From the NCBI RefSeq assembly GCF_002154225.1, contig NZ_MTSE01000002.1, positions 124,001 to 188,000 on the forward strand: a stretch of DNA of 64,000 bases. The letters are read 5' to 3'. Of this stretch, positions 1 through 8,045 are shown one piece after another. Both the position numbers and the translations under genes were made by a program. The notes under the pieces are model-generated. The model did no database searches. It was not told the origin of the DNA and was given only the letters and a program-made list of their open reading frames with translations. Each line of letters begins with the position of its first letter. Position 1 is the first letter of the stretch. Origin of the DNA: Hymenobacter crusticola (GTDB taxonomy: Bacteria > Bacteroidota > Bacteroidia > Cytophagales > Hymenobacteraceae).

Positions 1-2
1 CG

Positions 3-737
3 AGCCAGCAGCTCGGGTTGCCCCTGAGCCGCATTGAGCTCAGCAACTTCGGGCGGGCGCCATTGGGTCGTTACACCAGCATCGTGTTGGTGGGTGGCGT
101 GTACACGGGGCTGGATAAGGCTTCAGTAGACAAGCTACGTCGCTGGGTGCAGGAAGGGGGTACGCTTATCACCATCAAAAACGCTTCGGACTGGGCGATT
201 AAGCAAGGTATTGTGAAGGAGAAGCTGCTGGTGCCCGCCAATGGCGGCTGGGCCGATACCACGGCTACCGCCAGCGCCGCGGCCAAAAGTAAGCTAGGTC
301 CTGCGGCCACTCACCGCGCCGACTTTGTACAGCAAGAGCAAGAGGGCACCCGCGCCATTGCCGGCTCCATTTATTCGGCCGACATCGACATCACGAACCC
401 CATTGGTTTTGGCCTGACCAGCCGCAAGCTGTACGTGTTCCGCAACGGCACTACTTTCCTGAAACCTAGCCGTAACCCTTACGCCACGGTAGCCCAGTAC
501 ACGGCCAAGCCGTTGGTGAGCGGCTACGTATCGCAGGCTAACCTAAAGCAGATCAGTAACTCGGCGGCCGTAGTGGTCAGCAAGGTGGGAGCGGGCCGCG
601 TGGTGCTCTTCGCCGACGACCCTAACTTCCGTCACTACTGGCATGGCACTTCCCGCTTGTTTGCCAATGCTTTGTTGCTAGGTCCGCTGCTCAACTTGCC
701 CGAAGGCCCAGCGGCTATTTCAGCGGAGGAAGAATAA
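3..737 (+). CDS. Zinc carboxypeptidase (M14-like), C-terminal part, truncated by window start
   Basis: The reading frame is open from the first bases of the window, so the true start lies upstream and only about 244 C-terminal residues are visible. The visible part resembles the class-I glutamine-amidotransferase-like region that follows the M14 peptidase domain in large exported carboxypeptidases of Bacteroidota. The supports are a VLVGGVYTGLD strand-turn, a WVQEGGTLITIKNAS segment, and a C-terminal block reading GRVVLFADDPNFRHYWHG before a hydrophobic LFANALLLGPLL end. The zinc ligands of the peptidase domain would lie upstream and cannot be checked, so the family call rests on recalled similarity of this tail. 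The protein ends in an acidic AEEE stretch. Confidence 0.6.
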   Translation, partial: SQQLGLPLSRIELSNFGRAPLGRYTSIVLVGGVYTGLDKASVDKLRRWVQEGGTLITIKNASDWAIKQGIVKEKLLVPANGGWADTTATASAAAKSKLGPAATHRADFVQQEQEGTRAIAGSIYSADIDITNPIGFGLTSRKLYVFRNGTTFLKPSRNPYATVAQYTAKPLVSGYVSQANLKQISNSAAVVVSKVGAGRVVLFADDPNFRHYWHGTSRLFANALLLGPLLNLPEGPAAISAEEE

Positions 738-907
738 ACCAAGACGTGCCGCCTAGCACCTGCTAGGCTACGCGGGGGCGCCCGGCGTGCTGGTGGCGGC
801 CGGCGGACGCTGGGCGTTCCTTTTTAGGCGCAGGCTGCCTTGCTGTCCGTGGCCGATTCATGTATTAAACCGTAGCGCTTACGTGCTCTAATCTGGTATT
901 TCCGTTC
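738..907. other. Intergenic region without a recognised gene
   Basis: These 170 bases lie between two genes read in the same direction. The start contains a short near-perfect palindrome, GCCTAGCA-CC-TGCTAGGC, at about 750-768, which could form a small hairpin but has no T-run. No promoter of the TAnnTTTG type was clear before bshB1. Confidence 0.5.
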
Positions 908-1630
908 ATGAAGCTTGACTTGTTGATGATTGCCGCCCACCCCGACGACGCCGAGCTAGGGTGCGCCGGCACCCTGCTCCGTCACGCAGCGGCTGGGCGG
1001 CGAATCGGCGTGGTGGACCTGACCCGGGGCGAGCTAGGTACTCGCGGCTCGGCGGCGTTGCGCGACCAAGAAGCTCAAGAGGCGGCGCGTCTCTTGGGCC
1101 TGCATGTGCGCGAAAACCTAGGTATGCGCGACGGATTCTTCGCCAACGATGAAGCGCATCAGCTGCGCGTCGTTGAAGTTATTCGCCGCTTCCAACCAGA
1201 AATCATCCTGACCAACCCAAATGTAGACCGCCACCCCGACCACGGCCGCGCCGCCGACCTTGTGCACGATGCGGCTTTCTTAGCGGGCCTCGTCAAAGTG
1301 CAGACTGAGTGGGACGGTGCGCCGCAGGCGCCCTGGCGGCCGCGCTTATTGCTGCAAGCCATCCACCACAGCTACGTGCGCCCCGATGTGGTCATGGATA
1401 TCACCAGCTTCTGGGACCAAAAGCTGGCGGCACTTACGGCATTCAAAAGTCAGTTTTACCATCCCGATTACACCTCTAACGAAGCCAATACGCACATTTC
1501 CACGCCTAATTTTTTGCGCATCCTAGAGGCGCGGGCGCAGGAGCTAGGTTGCTATATCGGCGCCACGTACGGGGAAGGTTTCACGTGTCGTCGCCCTTTC
1601 GGATTAGCAGACCTGTTTTTATTGCAGTAA
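908..1630 (+). CDS. bshB1: Bacillithiol biosynthesis deacetylase BshB1
   Basis: Zinc-dependent deacetylase of the PIG-L/LmbE family that removes the acetyl group from N-acetylglucosaminyl-malate, the second step of bacillithiol synthesis in the cytoplasm. The N-terminus has the family metal motif AHPDDAE (residues 9-15), followed by an LTRGELGTRG block. The second metal-binding motif HPDH sits near residue 102, and a conserved HHSY lies near 153. The length of 240 residues fits the BshB1 family, which is common in Bacteroidota. The ATG at 908 is the natural start because the metal motif follows at once. No other bsh gene is in the window. An LmbE-type deacetylase of another pathway is the main alternative, but the overall match is to BshB1. 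Confidence 0.9.
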   Translation: MKLDLLMIAAHPDDAELGCAGTLLRHAAAGRRIGVVDLTRGELGTRGSAALRDQEAQEAARLLGLHVRENLGMRDGFFANDEAHQLRVVEVIRRFQPEIILTNPNVDRHPDHGRAADLVHDAAFLAGLVKVQTEWDGAPQAPWRPRLLLQAIHHSYVRPDVVMDITSFWDQKLAALTAFKSQFYHPDYTSNEANTHISTPNFLRILEARAQELGCYIGATYGEGFTCRRPFGLADLFLLQ

Positions 1631-1708
1631 TGCTCGAACACTTCAAAGTCTTCTCGAAAAAGACGGGGAGCTTCTTCCCGTCGCCTGTCACATAGTACCG
1701 ACTCAGGC

Positions 1709-4700
1709 TTAACGCGGGAAATAAATGGTAAAGGTGGTGCCGACGCCGACTTGGCTGTGCACGCTGATTTTGCCGCCTGCATTTTCCACCATGCGCTTCA
1801 CCATGTAAAGACCAATGCCCGTACCCTCCACATGGGTGTGGAGGCGCTGAAACATGGCGAAGAGTTGCTCCTCACGGGCTAGGTCGAAGCCGAGGCCATT
1901 GTCTTCTACTTCTAGCACCACGTAGGGCTCCTCCTGCCGGGCCCGCACGTGCACCACTGGCAGCCGATCGGGGTGCCGGTACTTGAGCGCGTTGCTAAGC
2001 AGGTTATACACCACTGAGCGCAGATTCTTCTCGGAAAAGGTAAGCAACGGGCAGTGCTGAACGTTTACTTGCAGGCGCCCGCCAGTTTGTTGGAGCAGCG
2101 GAGCTAGGTCAAGGCGTACGTCCTCAATAATGGGGGCTAAGGCCACCGGCTCGGTAGGCGGATCGTGCTCTTTTTGCAACCGACTCACGGTGGTCAGGTG
2201 CTCGATGGTGCGGGTGAAGCGGTCCACCGAATCCTGCATCAGGGTGAGAATATAATCTACTGCGCCAGCCGGGCTTTGCGCGGGCAACTCGTCGCGCAGG
2301 GAGCTTAGCAAGCCCTCAATGTTGTTGATTGGGGCCTTCAAATCATGCGAAGCCGTGTAGATGAAGTTATCTAGGTCTACGTTGGTGCGCGTAAGCTGCT
2401 CGTTAGCCTTTGCTAGCTCATGGGCGAGGGCTTGGGCCTGCTGCGCGCTATCTTCGGCCGCCCGCCGAGCTTCAACTTGGTCGGTGATGTCGGACACGAG
2501 GGTGTAAAATCCCTGCACAGCGCCCTGGTGCACGTCGGGGATGTAGCTAGTGCGGATATGCTTGGTAAAATCGGCGCGGTAAGGCATCCAAGCTTCGAAC
2601 TCCACCAGCTCGCCGGCTAGGGCTCGTTTAATGTAGCCTTGCGTAGTGGCATAAGCATCCTCACCCACTATCTCGCGCACCGGGCGACCGAGCAGGGCAG
2701 TGGGTTCCTGGTCGAACCAAGTCTGGTAGGCGCGATTAGCGAACCGATAAATTTCGTTGCGGTCGAGGTAGCCGATGAGTACGGGCAACGCGTCCGTGAT
2801 GAGGCGCAGCTGGTGGGCGCTAGCCTCGCTGTCCTGGCGAGCACGCACCTGCTCCGTAACTTCGAAGGCAAAAACCAGTACGCCGTCGATGCGGCCTTCC
2901 CCGTCGCGGCGTGCTTGCTGAATGTAATTGAAATAGCGATCTTCCAGTACCCCGTCGGCTGGGCGGGCAATGCGTGCGCGGATGCCTCGCTCCTCGTGGG
3001 TCTCACCCGTGGCCAAGATGTGCTGAAACACGTTCATCACAGAATGCTGCGCTAACTCGGGCACAGCCTCCAAGAAAGAAAGCCCTAGCAGCGGCCGGTT
3101 GGGCATCAACTGTTGATAGCTAGGGTTGACGAATTCAAATACCAAATCGGGGCCAGCCAAGATGCAAATGCCAGCAGGCGCTTCCTGAAACAAATTGTGC
3201 AGCCGCTGCCGTTGCGCGTCGCGCTCCTGGCGAGCCAGCACTTGCTCAGTCACGTTGAAGGCGAATAGCGAGATACCTGCCGTTTGGCCTTTCTCCTGGT
3301 AAGCCTGGTAGGTGAAACTGAAGTAGATCGTGTGGGCCGGCTTGTCGTCGGTGGCCGACACCCGAAAGGGAGTATCGGTTCCGTAGTAGGTTTCGCCGGT
3401 CTGGTACACATGGTCCATTAAAGCGATAAAGCCCTGTTCCTGTAGCTCGGGCACTGCCTCAGCCATATCAAAGCCCACGAGTTGCCGGTTGGGGAAAAAC
3501 TGCTGGTAGGCGGGGTTGACGTATTCATAGCGGTGGCCTGGGTCGCGTAATAGCGCCACTGCAGCCGGCGTCTGCTCAAACACTTGGTAGTAAAACTCGC
3601 GCTGCTCGGCCTGGCGCTGGGTGGCCGCTAGCAAGTCGGCCTGCAGGATTTCGGCTTGACGACGGCTCAGCACCTTCTCCGTTACATCGACGATGAAGGC
3701 AAGAACGCCCGTAACGTGGTTCTGCGCATCAGTCAGCGGCTGATAAATAAAGTCTAGGTAGTGTTGTTCGGGCTGGCTCGTCGCGGCGTCGAAGATGGTG
3801 GCGGGCGTTTCGGTTCCTACAAAGGGTTTACCCGTACGATACACCTCATCAAGCAAGCGAACAAAGCCCTGCGCAACTACCTCCGGATATACCTCGGCCA
3901 ACGGAAGTCCTATCTGCGCGCGGTGGGCAGACAAGGCAGCGTAGCTGGTATTGAAGAAGGTAAGACGGTGCTCTGGGCCTTCAAACGTGGCAATAGCGGC
4001 CGGTACCTGTCCCATGATCTGCTGCAAGCGGCTTTGCTGCTGACCTAGCTCCGCAGTGCGTTCTTGCACGCGAGATTCGAGGGTTTGATTGAGCTGCTGT
4101 AGCTGTTGGCGGGCCAATACTTCGGCCGTGACATCGTAGGCGAAGTTGAGGATGCCGTCGATGCGGCCTTCGGTGTCGCGCGTAGCCTGAAAACACACGT
4201 TGTAGTACTGCAACTCCAGCTTGCCGGTATCGGTGAGGTCAACCCACGTTTCTAGCTCAGTGCCATAGAAGGGCTCACCGGTCTGGTACACGCCATCAAG
4301 AATTTCGTAGTACTGCTGGCCCTCGAGTTCAGGAAGAGCCTCGCGCACGGGTAAGCCCTTAATGGTGCGAGTAGGGAAATCACGCTGAAAGCGGTGGCTA
4401 ACTAAGTCGAAGATGTGCGTGGGGCCGCGGTAGCTCGCTACAACGGCTGGGAAGTTCTCCAGAATGTGGTAGAGGCGCTGCCGCTGAACTTCTATTTCGG
4501 TACGGGCTGCCTTCTCTGCTGTCTGTGCCTCGCACCGCTGGGCATCGGCCTGCAGTTGCTCGGTGACGTCGGTAACGGCGTGCAACAGATGCGTAACACG
4601 ACCCTGCTCGTCGAAAACGGGACGATTGACGGGCAGCCAGTAGCGCTCTATAAACTGGCCCGGTTGATCTAGGATGGGTATGTCATAGTGCTGCGGCGCC

Positions 4701-4981
4701 ATCTGGTGGGGCTGGCCGGTGGCTAGCACCTGCGCCAAGGATGTGCGCAGGTTACGCGTAGCGTGGGCCTCGGGCGCGGCAGGGTTGTCGGGGAAGACGT
4801 CGAACAGATATTCCCCTAGCAGGGCCTCTCGTTTGGTTAAGGTGGCAGCTAGGTAATCGTCGCTCACGGCTGCAATCTGGAGCGTCGGGGTGAGGAGCAG
4901 GAAAGCGCCAGGCAGCGCATTAAACACCGGCAGCAAAGCGGGCATGCTGGCGGACGCAGCGGAGGCAGGGTGGGAAGACAT
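1709..4981 (-). CDS. Multi-PAS sensor histidine kinase
   Basis: Cytoplasmic-looking sensor kinase of about 1090 residues with no convincing membrane segment or signal peptide. Six successive PAS-like units can be read, roughly at residues 15-145, 165-290, 325-440, 465-585, 590-715 and 725-845. Most end in a PAC-like FxxDVTE/FNVTEQ/FEVTEQ segment, and the units are joined by short helical linkers. The kinase core follows. The HisKA phosphoacceptor is in FIYTASHDLKAPINNIEGL (about residue 880), the N box is NLLSNALKYRHP, G1 is EVEDNGLGFD and G2 is GTGIGLYMVKRM. There is no receiver domain and no adjacent response regulator, so this is an orphan. The ATG at 4981 is preferred to a TTG two codons upstream. 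Ligands of the PAS domains cannot be told from sequence. Confidence 0.9.
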   Translation of the reverse strand: MSSHPASAASASMPALLPVFNALPGAFLLLTPTLQIAAVSDDYLAATLTKREALLGEYLFDVFPDNPAAPEAHATRNLRTSLAQVLATGQPHQMAPQHYDIPILDQPGQFIERYWLPVNRPVFDEQGRVTHLLHAVTDVTEQLQADAQRCEAQTAEKAARTEIEVQRQRLYHILENFPAVVASYRGPTHIFDLVSHRFQRDFPTRTIKGLPVREALPELEGQQYYEILDGVYQTGEPFYGTELETWVDLTDTGKLELQYYNVCFQATRDTEGRIDGILNFAYDVTAEVLARQQLQQLNQTLESRVQERTAELGQQQSRLQQIMGQVPAAIATFEGPEHRLTFFNTSYAALSAHRAQIGLPLAEVYPEVVAQGFVRLLDEVYRTGKPFVGTETPATIFDAATSQPEQHYLDFIYQPLTDAQNHVTGVLAFIVDVTEKVLSRRQAEILQADLLAATQRQAEQREFYYQVFEQTPAAVALLRDPGHRYEYVNPAYQQFFPNRQLVGFDMAEAVPELQEQGFIALMDHVYQTGETYYGTDTPFRVSATDDKPAHTIYFSFTYQAYQEKGQTAGISLFAFNVTEQVLARQERDAQRQRLHNLFQEAPAGICILAGPDLVFEFVNPSYQQLMPNRPLLGLSFLEAVPELAQHSVMNVFQHILATGETHEERGIRARIARPADGVLEDRYFNYIQQARRDGEGRIDGVLVFAFEVTEQVRARQDSEASAHQLRLITDALPVLIGYLDRNEIYRFANRAYQTWFDQEPTALLGRPVREIVGEDAYATTQGYIKRALAGELVEFEAWMPYRADFTKHIRTSYIPDVHQGAVQGFYTLVSDITDQVEARRAAEDSAQQAQALAHELAKANEQLTRTNVDLDNFIYTASHDLKAPINNIEGLLSSLRDELPAQSPAGAVDYILTLMQDSVDRFTRTIEHLTTVSRLQKEHDPPTEPVALAPIIEDVRLDLAPLLQQTGGRLQVNVQHCPLLTFSEKNLRSVVYNLLSNALKYRHPDRLPVVHVRARQEEPYVVLEVEDNGLGFDLAREEQLFAMFQRLHTHVEGTGIGLYMVKRMVENAGGKISVHSQVGVGTTFTIYFPR

Positions 4982-4987
4982 AGGCAA

Positions 4988-5733
4988 TTGAGAAGGTAAT
5001 TACAGATGACGTCACCAGCACCCTTTACACACAAAGCAGACAACTGCTTACGGGAACGAAGATAGGTTTAAAAGTAGGGGTTTCGTTGAGTAGTTTGAAG
5101 CAACGCTGTTGCCATGCTTGCTTCCTTTGGCTAGCTGCTATGACGGATGGGTACGGCCTTCTTGCTCGTTTTTTAAGCTAGCATACGCATTCCGGTCAGC
5201 GTAGAAAAGTTGCCGTGTATGGCAGCTTCGGCCTGCGGTATAGCAACCTAGCTTCTGCTGTCCGCTTAAGACTCTGTGCATGCAGCCATAACTTGGTAGT
5301 CCTGCTGTGCCACTCTGCCTGATAAGGCCGCGCTGCTCAGAAAACGAGACAAGCCAGCCACCCCGAATTACCAGAACGGCTTGTTGTTGCGTGACAGTAG
5401 GGCTTCCTGGCCAAGGTAAAGGTGGATCCTAGGCTTCGCATCTGCTGTGGAGCCCTGGTCTACTCGGTCGATACAGGCACAATTATGGTTCTTGGACGCT
5501 TCTGGCTCGGTATTCCTTTTTATGTGGTAGGGATGAGGCCAAGATGTTCGGTGTACATCGTCCGTTATGGGTGAATGACTCACGTCTGTCTTGCTACTAG
5601 CCTTCGGTAATAGACTGGTTCCACCTAGAAAGCATAGCTAGGTAGTAAGTCGGTTATAAACGCGTCGAGGGCATCTTCTGCCAAGGGATTATTACTACTC
5701 AGGCAACACAAGCAGCTTCTACAGTTTGGGTCG
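4988..5733. other. Gene-poor intergenic region
   Basis: About 750 bases between the divergently placed kinase start and the tRNA-Gly terminator. No open frame with recognisable protein character was found. One 71-codon minus-strand frame at 5368-5583 has unusual composition and no detectable start context. I saw no RNA gene, IS remnant or long repeat. The region is larger than other gaps in the window and could hold an unrecognised small RNA or regulatory sequence. Confidence 0.5.
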
Positions 5734-5776
5734 AAAAAGAATCAGCCACTTAACATGGCTGTTAAGTGGCTGATTC
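5734..5776 (-). terminator. Intrinsic terminator of tRNA-Gly(CCC)
   Basis: Perfect 16-base inverted repeat (5739-5754 and 5761-5776) with a six-base loop. On the minus strand it is followed by five T residues (5738-5734). It lies just downstream of the tRNA on the same strand, so it is the tRNA terminator. Confidence 0.9.
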
Positions 5777-5782
5777 ACATTG

Positions 5783-5855
5783 AGCGAGAAACGAGGTTCG
5801 AACTCGCGACCCTCAGCTTGGGAAGCTGATGCTCTACCAACTGAGCTACTCTCGC
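5783..5855 (-). tRNA. tRNA-Gly (anticodon CCC)
   Basis: A full cloverleaf can be drawn on the minus strand. The acceptor is GCGAGAG paired with TTCTCGC (one G-U), the D arm is GCTC-AGTTGGTA-GAGC, the anticodon arm TCAGC-TTCCCAA-GCTGA gives anticodon CCC, and the T arm is GCGAG-TTCGAAC-CTCGT. The discriminator is T and CCA is not encoded. It would read GGG codons. It is a single-gene transcript with its own promoter and terminator. Confidence 0.95.
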
Positions 5856-5873
5856 GGAGCGGTACTGATTTAA

Positions 5874-5903
5874 CAAAAGTACACAGCAAAAAGCAAATTG
5901 CAA
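5874..5903 (-). promoter_or_regulatory. Bacteroidota-type promoter for tRNA-Gly(CCC)
   Basis: On the minus strand a TTG at 5903-5901 is followed after 19 bases by TACTTTTG at 5881-5874. This matches the primary sigma consensus of Bacteroidota (TTG-N19-TAnnTTTG) and points directly at the tRNA, about 20 bases downstream. Confidence 0.8.
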
Positions 5904-6028
5904 CTGCTAAGCTGTGGCAAATAGGTATAGAGGTTTCAGCAGCAAATAGTCGGTGCTAGCAGGGCAACTTAAAAGCAGAATTACCTCTTGTTGGGGTTCA
6001 CGTATAACATCATTAAAAACGTGTTTAT

Positions 6029-6247
6029 ATGGCTTCTTCCAACCGCAATCGGGGTACACTTTATTTATTGATGGGCTTGATTCTGCTAGGAATACAACTT
6101 TATCGACTGCCCGGATTTTACGCTGATTGGCAAGTAGAGACACTGGATACACCGCGATTTTTCTTGAGCATGGTTATCCTGGTGGGTGCGCTATTTATGC
6201 TGCGCGCAGGCTGGCGAATGCGGCGTGGTGGGCATACTATTGATTAA
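6029..6247 (+). CDS. Small two-helix membrane protein, unknown function
   Basis: A 72-residue protein starting MASSNRNRG. It has two hydrophobic stretches, roughly residues 10-28 (LYLLMGLILLGIQLYRLPG) and 43-60 (RFFLSMVILVGALFMLRAG), separated by an acidic loop and followed by a basic RMRRGG tail. I do not recognise a family. It lies 72 bases before the acetyltransferase gene and in the same direction, so the two may be co-transcribed. The membrane-protein-like composition and ATG start support it as a real gene. Confidence 0.65.
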   Translation: MASSNRNRGTLYLLMGLILLGIQLYRLPGFYADWQVETLDTPRFFLSMVILVGALFMLRAGWRMRRGGHTID

Positions 6248-6319
6248 CTACTTAAGCAGGCTACTTTCGTACTACGGGTCGGGGCTCTGTCTTGCACCGC
6301 TTAGTCAATTATTCTCACG

Positions 6320-6856
6320 ATGTCATCTCCGCTCCAAATTGCTGTTGCCAAGCGTACGGCTGCAATGGCTGCTCAATTAGCCGTTTTCGGCCGCCAAGCA
6401 TTTTACGACACCTTCGCCGCCGACAATACCCCAGAGGATATGGCGGCTTACCTGGATGAAAGTTTCGGCGAGGCACAGCAGTTAGCCGAACTGCATGATC
6501 CTAACACTGTTTTTTTGCTGGCGCGAATGCAGCAGGAATTGGTCGCTTCTGCCAAGTTACGTTTCGGTTCGACACTGGCACTTGCACCTGGCAAGTCGGC
6601 AGACACGCAGCTGGAGATATCACGCCTGTATGTGCGGAAAGATTGGATTGGCACGGGGCTAGGTGCTGCGCTCATGCGGCGCATTATTGAGGAAGCCCGC
6701 GCGAAGGGTTGTCGGAGCATTGTGCTCGGCGTGTGGGAGCGGAACGAGCGTGCTATCGCTTTCTATCAGCGATTTGGCTTCAAAACCATCGGCAACATGG
6801 ATTTCATGCTGGGCAAAGACTTGCAAAATGACTTGATCTTGCGCAAAGGCTTGTAG
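6320..6856 (+). CDS. GNAT-family N-acetyltransferase
   Basis: A 178-residue protein of the Gcn5-related acetyltransferase superfamily, using acetyl-CoA to acetylate an amine. Motif A, the pantetheine and pyrophosphate loop, is read as LEISRLYVRKDWIGTGLGAALM near residues 97-118, with the expected R-x-x-x-G-x-G pattern. Motif B follows as LGVWERNERAIAFYQRFGF. The N-terminal part carries a YDTFAADNTPEDMAAYL helix common in the sub-family of small cytoplasmic GNATs. The acceptor cannot be predicted. ATG at 6320 is used; the gene lies 72 bases behind the small membrane protein. Confidence 0.88.
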   Translation: MSSPLQIAVAKRTAAMAAQLAVFGRQAFYDTFAADNTPEDMAAYLDESFGEAQQLAELHDPNTVFLLARMQQELVASAKLRFGSTLALAPGKSADTQLEISRLYVRKDWIGTGLGAALMRRIIEEARAKGCRSIVLGVWERNERAIAFYQRFGFKTIGNMDFMLGKDLQNDLILRKGL

Positions 6857-6904
6857 CCATTGCGCTTGGGAAGAGGCTAGCCTCCCTATGTGACGCGGTA
6901 CACT

Positions 6905-6912
6905 TACTTTTG
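6905..6912 (+). promoter_or_regulatory. -7 promoter element before the lipoprotein gene
   Basis: TACTTTTG fits the Bacteroidota -7 consensus TAnnTTTG. No TTG was found at the ideal distance upstream, so the assignment is partial. It matters because it overlaps a possible TTG start at 6910, which favours the downstream ATG at 6937 for the next gene. Confidence 0.45.
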
Positions 6913-6936
6913 GCCCGCGTTACCTACCAACCTGCT

Positions 6937-8022
6937 ATGCACTTGAGTTATTTCCTTCCTTCTAGTCTGTTGTCGCGTGGCGGAGCTTGGCTGATGCCTT
7001 GCTTGCTTGTGGTAATGGGTTGTTCATCGGGAGAACGGTCGGCAGGACCGCTACCGACCGGTCACTACGAAGGACCTATCACCTACCAAGGCACGGAAGT
7101 GCGCGCAATTCTTGACTTGCGTGAGGATGCAAGTGGACACCTGGAGGGCGATTTGCGTTTTCCCGATAATCAAACTCTGGGGTTCCCTACCAGCAACTTG
7201 CGCTACAATGCGCCACTATTGCGGTTCGAGCGCCAAGCTAGGTCAGGCAACAGTGCCGTAGTAGAAGCTATTCGCGAAGGCGACTTTTGGCGCGGAACGT
7301 TCACGACGGATAGCGCCCAAGCAGAGCTGTTGCTCGTGCGGCGCGGCAAGGCTGATGCGCGGCCCTATGGCGCACAGCCCTTGACTATTCGCTACGGGAG
7401 CCAGAACATGAGCAGCACCTTGCGGCTCCCCGACGATACCTTGCGCAAACATATGGCCTTGGTGCTGGTGCCTGACTCCGCCACTGACCTGAGCCAGACG
7501 GCGGACTTGCTGGCTCGGCAAGGCTTTGCAACATTGCTGACGCAACCTGCACCTGTCAGCCCGGATTCGGCGGCCGGCCAAATGGCTCGGGCGGCACTAG
7601 CAACGCTTCGTGCTACACCTGGCGTTGACACCCTGCGTGTTGGATTGTGGGTGGCGGGCGCAAATGCACCACTAGCGCTAAGCCTAGCTATGCAAAGCAA
7701 GGCCAAGCCAGCATTCGTTATAGCTCAAGCCGTGCCCGTAAGCTCGCCAACTGGGCAACAACCTTTTCGCGCGCTCATGCGCCAGCGAGTTCCCGTATTA
7801 GCCTTGTACGGCGGCAACGACGCGGCCCTCGATACGCGGGAGAGTGCAAGGCGATTGCGCAGCGCGCTTGGAGGCCGAGGAGCGGCAGTGCGGCTGTACG
7901 CCAACGCCAACCGAAATATGCTGCTGCCAGGAGGCACGCGTGCCGATGGTAAATGGGAGTGGACCCGCCCTGCGCCAGGCTACCTAGACGAACTACTTGC
8001 GTGGCTGCGAGCAAGGCAGTAA
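6937..8022 (+). CDS. Lipoprotein with a degenerate alpha/beta-hydrolase-like domain
   Basis: About 361 residues. The N-terminus is a lipoprotein signal: a hydrophobic run ending VVMGC, with Cys as the first mature residue and SS after it, so it is probably anchored to the envelope. Residues about 35-150 form a beta-rich region (YEGPITYQGTEVRAILDL). Residues 165-361 resemble an alpha/beta hydrolase with LVLVPDSATDL and VPVLALYGGNDAALDT. The nucleophile elbow reads VAGANAPLAL, with no Ser in a G-x-S-x-G setting. The position where the catalytic His is expected reads NANRNMLLP. It may therefore be a non-catalytic relative. ATG at 6937 was chosen over TTG at 6910 because the latter lies inside a promoter-like element. 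Confidence 0.7.
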   Translation: MHLSYFLPSSLLSRGGAWLMPCLLVVMGCSSGERSAGPLPTGHYEGPITYQGTEVRAILDLREDASGHLEGDLRFPDNQTLGFPTSNLRYNAPLLRFERQARSGNSAVVEAIREGDFWRGTFTTDSAQAELLLVRRGKADARPYGAQPLTIRYGSQNMSSTLRLPDDTLRKHMALVLVPDSATDLSQTADLLARQGFATLLTQPAPVSPDSAAGQMARAALATLRATPGVDTLRVGLWVAGANAPLALSLAMQSKAKPAFVIAQAVPVSSPTGQQPFRALMRQRVPVLALYGGNDAALDTRESARRLRSALGGRGAAVRLYANANRNMLLPGGTRADGKWEWTRPAPGYLDELLAWLRARQ

Positions 8023-8045
8023 GCTAAGGTATTCTTATAGCTACC

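Noticed and set aside
5368..5583. A 71-codon minus-strand reading frame in the gene-poor region
   Set aside because: No start context, no recognisable fold or hydrophobic pattern, and mixed composition; I regard it as chance.
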